The notes beneath the pieces were generated by a model. The model was not told where the DNA came from, did not search any database, and worked only from the letters and a program-made list of their open reading frames with translations. Source: DASSFG01 sp035547915 (GTDB taxonomy: Bacteria > Planctomycetota > Planctomycetia > Pirellulales > JAICIG01). From it: a DNA stretch of 64,000 nucleotides. Both the position numbers and the translations under genes were made by a program. Location: the NCBI GenBank assembly GCA_035547915.1, contig DASZTS010000072.1:108444-172443 (forward strand), read 5' to 3'. Of the stretch, positions 61,981-64,000 are shown piece after piece; position 1 is the stretch's first letter; each line of letters starts with the position of its first letter.

Positions 61981-62349
61981 TCATCACACGCGAGCTGAAC
62001 GGAAATTGTTGGATCATTGTCGCACTCTACCAAAAAGTAACCAACCCACCCCAAGTATTGTTTCACGGTCGATTTGGTGCGCACGTCACACCACCTATCG
62101 GGGGTCTCGGTTGACCGGCAAAGGCTGCCTGTTTTAACCAAATTTCCAATATGGTAAGGTCACGATCTCGGAGAGGCTGACAGAACCCCGATGGTCAGGG
62201 CACCGTGGGGTGTTGTCGGTCGCTCTGAGGGCGGAAACCCGAAGGTCCGGGCGCAGTAGGCAAGAATCGACGGTGAGACGCCGATTCTGCGGGGCTCGAT
62301 CCCGCTCCGCCGGTTGCGCTAAAACAGTTACCCCTTGATCGCGGTCCTC
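61981..62349. other. Gene-free stretch with tandem repeat copy R8
   Basis: 369 bp divergent region upstream of the Gly-Ser/Thr repeat protein. The only structure I see is the reverse tandem of the dispersed element at 62168-62328. Confidence 0.5.
62168..62328 (-). repeat. Dispersed palindromic element, copy R8 (reverse, tandem pair)
   Basis: Two reverse copies head to tail. The distal one (about 62240-62328) keeps GGTCCGGGCGCAGTAGG, AGAATCGACGGTGAGACGCC and GGGCTCGATCCCG. The proximal one (about 62168-62240) retains only the outer arms (GAGAGGCTGACAGAACC and GGTGTTGTCGGTCGCTCTGA) and has lost its core. Confidence 0.68.
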
Positions 62350-64000
62350 ATGAAGATGCCCGTTCGCAGATGGCGTAGATTCCGAGCCTGGTTCGAGACC
62401 GTTCGTGAGACGTACTATCGCGCGGTGACGCATTTCTACGTTCCGCGGCATCGGGCTCCGAGCGGCCGCGAGCCGAAGCGGCGCGCCAGGCGATTCCCGT
62501 GGTTACCGTATCACGGGGTCAGGTTCCAGGGGCTCGAAGCACGCTCCATGCTGACGGCCGATCCGATGTCGGCGGGCGACGAAGGCAATGTCGGCGTCGT
62601 GGCTCCCCTGGTCGTCGCCGCTGACGGTCCCCGGACGGAATCGACGTGGCCGACGGATCGCGGGAGCGGCCGGGGAACCTTCCACGCCAACAGCATCGGC
62701 ACCGGGTCGGGCGTCTCCTTCGGCATGGCCCTCGCAACGGGCACTGGCACGTCGACGGGCACCGGGAGCGGGTCCAATTCGGGTTCTGGATCGGGGAGTA
62801 GTTCGGGAAGCGGTTCCGGAACTGGCTCAGGTTCTGGGAGTGGAACCGGCAGCGGGACGGGCACTGGGACTGGTTCCGGAAGTGGATCTGGAACGGGAAC
62901 GGGTACCGGATCGGGATCGGGTAGTGGGACAGGCACTGGAACTGGCACCGGATCGGGATCGGGTAGTGGGACAGGCACTGGAACTGGATCAGGAAGCGGA
63001 TCAGGAACGGGGACTGGCACCGGATCGGGCAGCGGCACAGGCACCGGGACTGGATCAGGTAGCGGGACGGGAACGGGCAGTGGGACAGGCACGGGGACCG
63101 GCTCCGGCAGTGGATCGGGCACTGGATCTGGCACCGGATCGGGATCGGGCAGTAGCACAGGCACTGGTACCGGATCGGGCAGCGGGACGGGAACGGGGAC
63201 TGGATCGGGTAGCGGGACGGGCACTGGGAGTGGGTCGGGTACTGGAACTGGCACCGGCTCAGGATCGGGCAGTAGCACCGGGACTGGATCAGGAGGCGGC
63301 ACCGGCACTGGTACTGGGTCTGGAACGGGGACTGGATCAGGGAGCGGGACGGGCACTGGGAGTGGGTCGGGTACTGGAACTGGCACCGGCTCGGGATCAG
63401 GCAGTAGCACAGGCACCGGGACTGGATCAGGGAGCGGGACTGGATCAGGGAGCGGGACTGGATCCGGGAGCGGGACTGGATCCGGGAGCGGGACAGGCAC
63501 CGGGACTGGTTCCGGCAGTGGATCGGGTACTGGAACTGGCACCGGCTCAGGATCAGGCAGTAGCACAGGCACCGGGAGCGGATCTGGAACAGGAACTGGA
63601 TCGGGTAGCGGGACGGGAACGGGAAGTGGTTCCGGCACCGGGACTGGTTCCGGCAGTGGATCGGGTACTGGGACTGGCACTGGCTCGGGATCGGGCAGCG
63701 GCACAGGCACCGGGACTGGATCAGGGAGCGGATCGGGAACGGGGAGTGGATCGGGTAGCGGGACTGGCTCCGGCAGTGGGTCGGGTACCGGGACTGGTAC
63801 CGGATCGGGATCTGGCAGCGGCACAGGCACGGGGACTGGATCAGGCTCGGGTAGTGGATCAGGCTCGGGTAGTGGATCAGGCTCGGGCAGTGGATCAGGC
63901 TCGGGCAGTGGATCAGGCTCGGGCAGTGGATCAGGCTCGGGCAGTGGATCAGGCTCGGGCAGTGGATCAGGCTCGGGCAGTGGATCAGGCTCGGGCAGTG
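62350..64000 (+). CDS. Giant Gly-Ser/Thr repeat surface protein (3' end outside window)
   Basis: From ATG 62350 (a second ATG is two codons later) the frame stays open to the right edge, at least 550 residues. The first 50 residues are Arg-rich. FQGLEARSMLTADP at about 59-72 matches the planctomycete LEPR-type N-terminal motif that marks exported surface proteins. From about residue 131 the sequence is almost only alternating Gly with Ser or Thr. Codons vary in the middle but become an 18-bp tandem at the end. Folded domains are expected beyond the edge. The opposite strand is also open as a Pro/Val/Asp-rich frame but lacks a plausible start and context. Confidence 0.8.
   Translation, partial: MKMPVRRWRRFRAWFETVRETYYRAVTHFYVPRHRAPSGREPKRRARRFPWLPYHGVRFQGLEARSMLTADPMSAGDEGNVGVVAPLVVAADGPRTESTWPTDRGSGRGTFHANSIGTGSGVSFGMALATGTGTSTGTGSGSNSGSGSGSSSGSGSGTGSGSGSGTGSGTGTGTGSGSGSGTGTGTGSGSGSGTGTGTGTGSGSGSGTGTGTGSGSGSGTGTGTGSGSGTGTGTGSGSGTGTGSGTGTGTGSGSGSGTGSGTGSGSGSSTGTGTGSGSGTGTGTGSGSGTGTGSGSGTGTGTGSGSGSSTGTGSGGGTGTGTGSGTGTGSGSGTGTGSGSGTGTGTGSGSGSSTGTGTGSGSGTGSGSGTGSGSGTGSGSGTGTGTGSGSGSGTGTGTGSGSGSSTGTGSGSGTGTGSGSGTGTGSGSGTGTGSGSGSGTGTGTGSGSGSGTGTGTGSGSGSGTGSGSGSGTGSGSGSGTGTGTGSGSGSGTGTGTGSGSGSGSGSGSGSGSGSGSGSGSGSGSGSGSGSGSGSGSGSGSGSGSGSGSGS
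62739..64000 (+). repeat. Low-complexity Gly-Ser/Thr coding tract
   Basis: About 1.26 kb of 6-bp-periodic sequence encoding GS and GT pairs. Longer blocks recur, for instance GGCACTGG-type pairs and the ACCGGCTCGGGATC block. The tract continues past the right edge. Confidence 0.9.
63838..64000 (+). repeat. 18-bp perfect tandem repeat
   Basis: Nine consecutive units of GGATCAGGCTCGGGCAGT (the first two have TAGT at the end), encoding GSGSGS, run to the edge. The near identity indicates recent slippage expansion. Confidence 0.95.

Noticed and set aside
62511..63830. A 439-residue Pro/Val/Asp-rich ORF on the minus strand
   Set aside because: It is the reverse reading of the Gly-Ser/Thr tract. 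The plus frame has an N-terminus with an export motif, the minus frame has neither signal nor context.
63838..64000. Possible CRISPR array at the right edge
   Set aside because: The 18-bp units are contiguous with no spacers and are an in-frame coding tandem.

Overview
The window is GC-rich DNA that almost certainly comes from a planctomycete, most likely of the Pirellulales type. The evidence is two DUF1549/DUF1553 (CAQCHDHP cytochrome-like) plus DUF1501 gene pairs, two MoxR-DUF58-BatA/VWA-DUF4175-like clusters, small proteins with an LEERIAP or LEARSMLTA N-terminal motif, many secreted lineage-specific proteins, and a series of membrane proteins that share an FxLRxLL N-terminal anchor. Housekeeping genes recognised are nadE, mnmE, mscL, a maf-type nucleotide pyrophosphatase, a comF-type phosphoribosyltransferase and tRNA-Cys(GCA).

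Layout. 1-7793 (minus): a MoxR / secreted paralogue / DUF58 / BatA / DUF4175-like operon that leaves the window at the left edge. 7944-12787 (minus): DUF1549-DUF1501-EF-hand operon behind a sigma70-like promoter with a palindrome in its spacer. 12811-14726 (minus): two secreted paralogues of one unnamed family behind a promoter of the same design. 14785-30405 (minus): a long probable operon, MoxR-DUF58-BatA-VWA-DUF4175-like, two hypothetical proteins, a squalene-cyclase-like repeat protein and a multi-repeat thioredoxin fusion. 30406-31034: a gene-free stretch with a 157-nt hairpin. 31035-37134: comF, a second DUF1549-DUF1501 pair, an alpha/beta hydrolase, maf, a small protein and a strong terminator. 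37172-40530: a His/Arg/Pro/Asp-rich exported protein, an LEERIAP micro-protein, intergenic DNA and tRNA-Cys. 40671-44471: BFD-like ferredoxin, nadE and mnmE (minus). 44759-54895: a beta-propeller glycosidase-like protein, mscL with a zinc ribbon, a Cys-rich copper-storage-like protein, LRR and membrane proteins, and two clear gene remnants. 55388-61980: a large secreted glycosidase-like protein, the fourth paralogue of the secreted family, a class-3 lipase and small FxLRxLL proteins. 62350-64000: the start of a very large Gly-Ser/Thr repeat surface protein that leaves the window on the right.

The most notable unexplained signal is a dispersed, roughly 80-110 nt palindromic element. It has eight locations (one a tandem pair), all in intergenic or gene-boundary DNA, mostly at 38-62 kb. 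Its outer arms (GACAAAACC / GGTTTTGTC) and central hairpin (AAATCGGC / GCCGATTT, followed by T) are recognisably conserved. Other leads are the shared operator AGACANNNTGTCT placed between the -35 and -10 boxes of two secretome operons, the duplicated MoxR-DUF58-VWA modules, the four-member secreted paralogue family, and two chimeric or deleted gene remnants in the 51-53 kb region.
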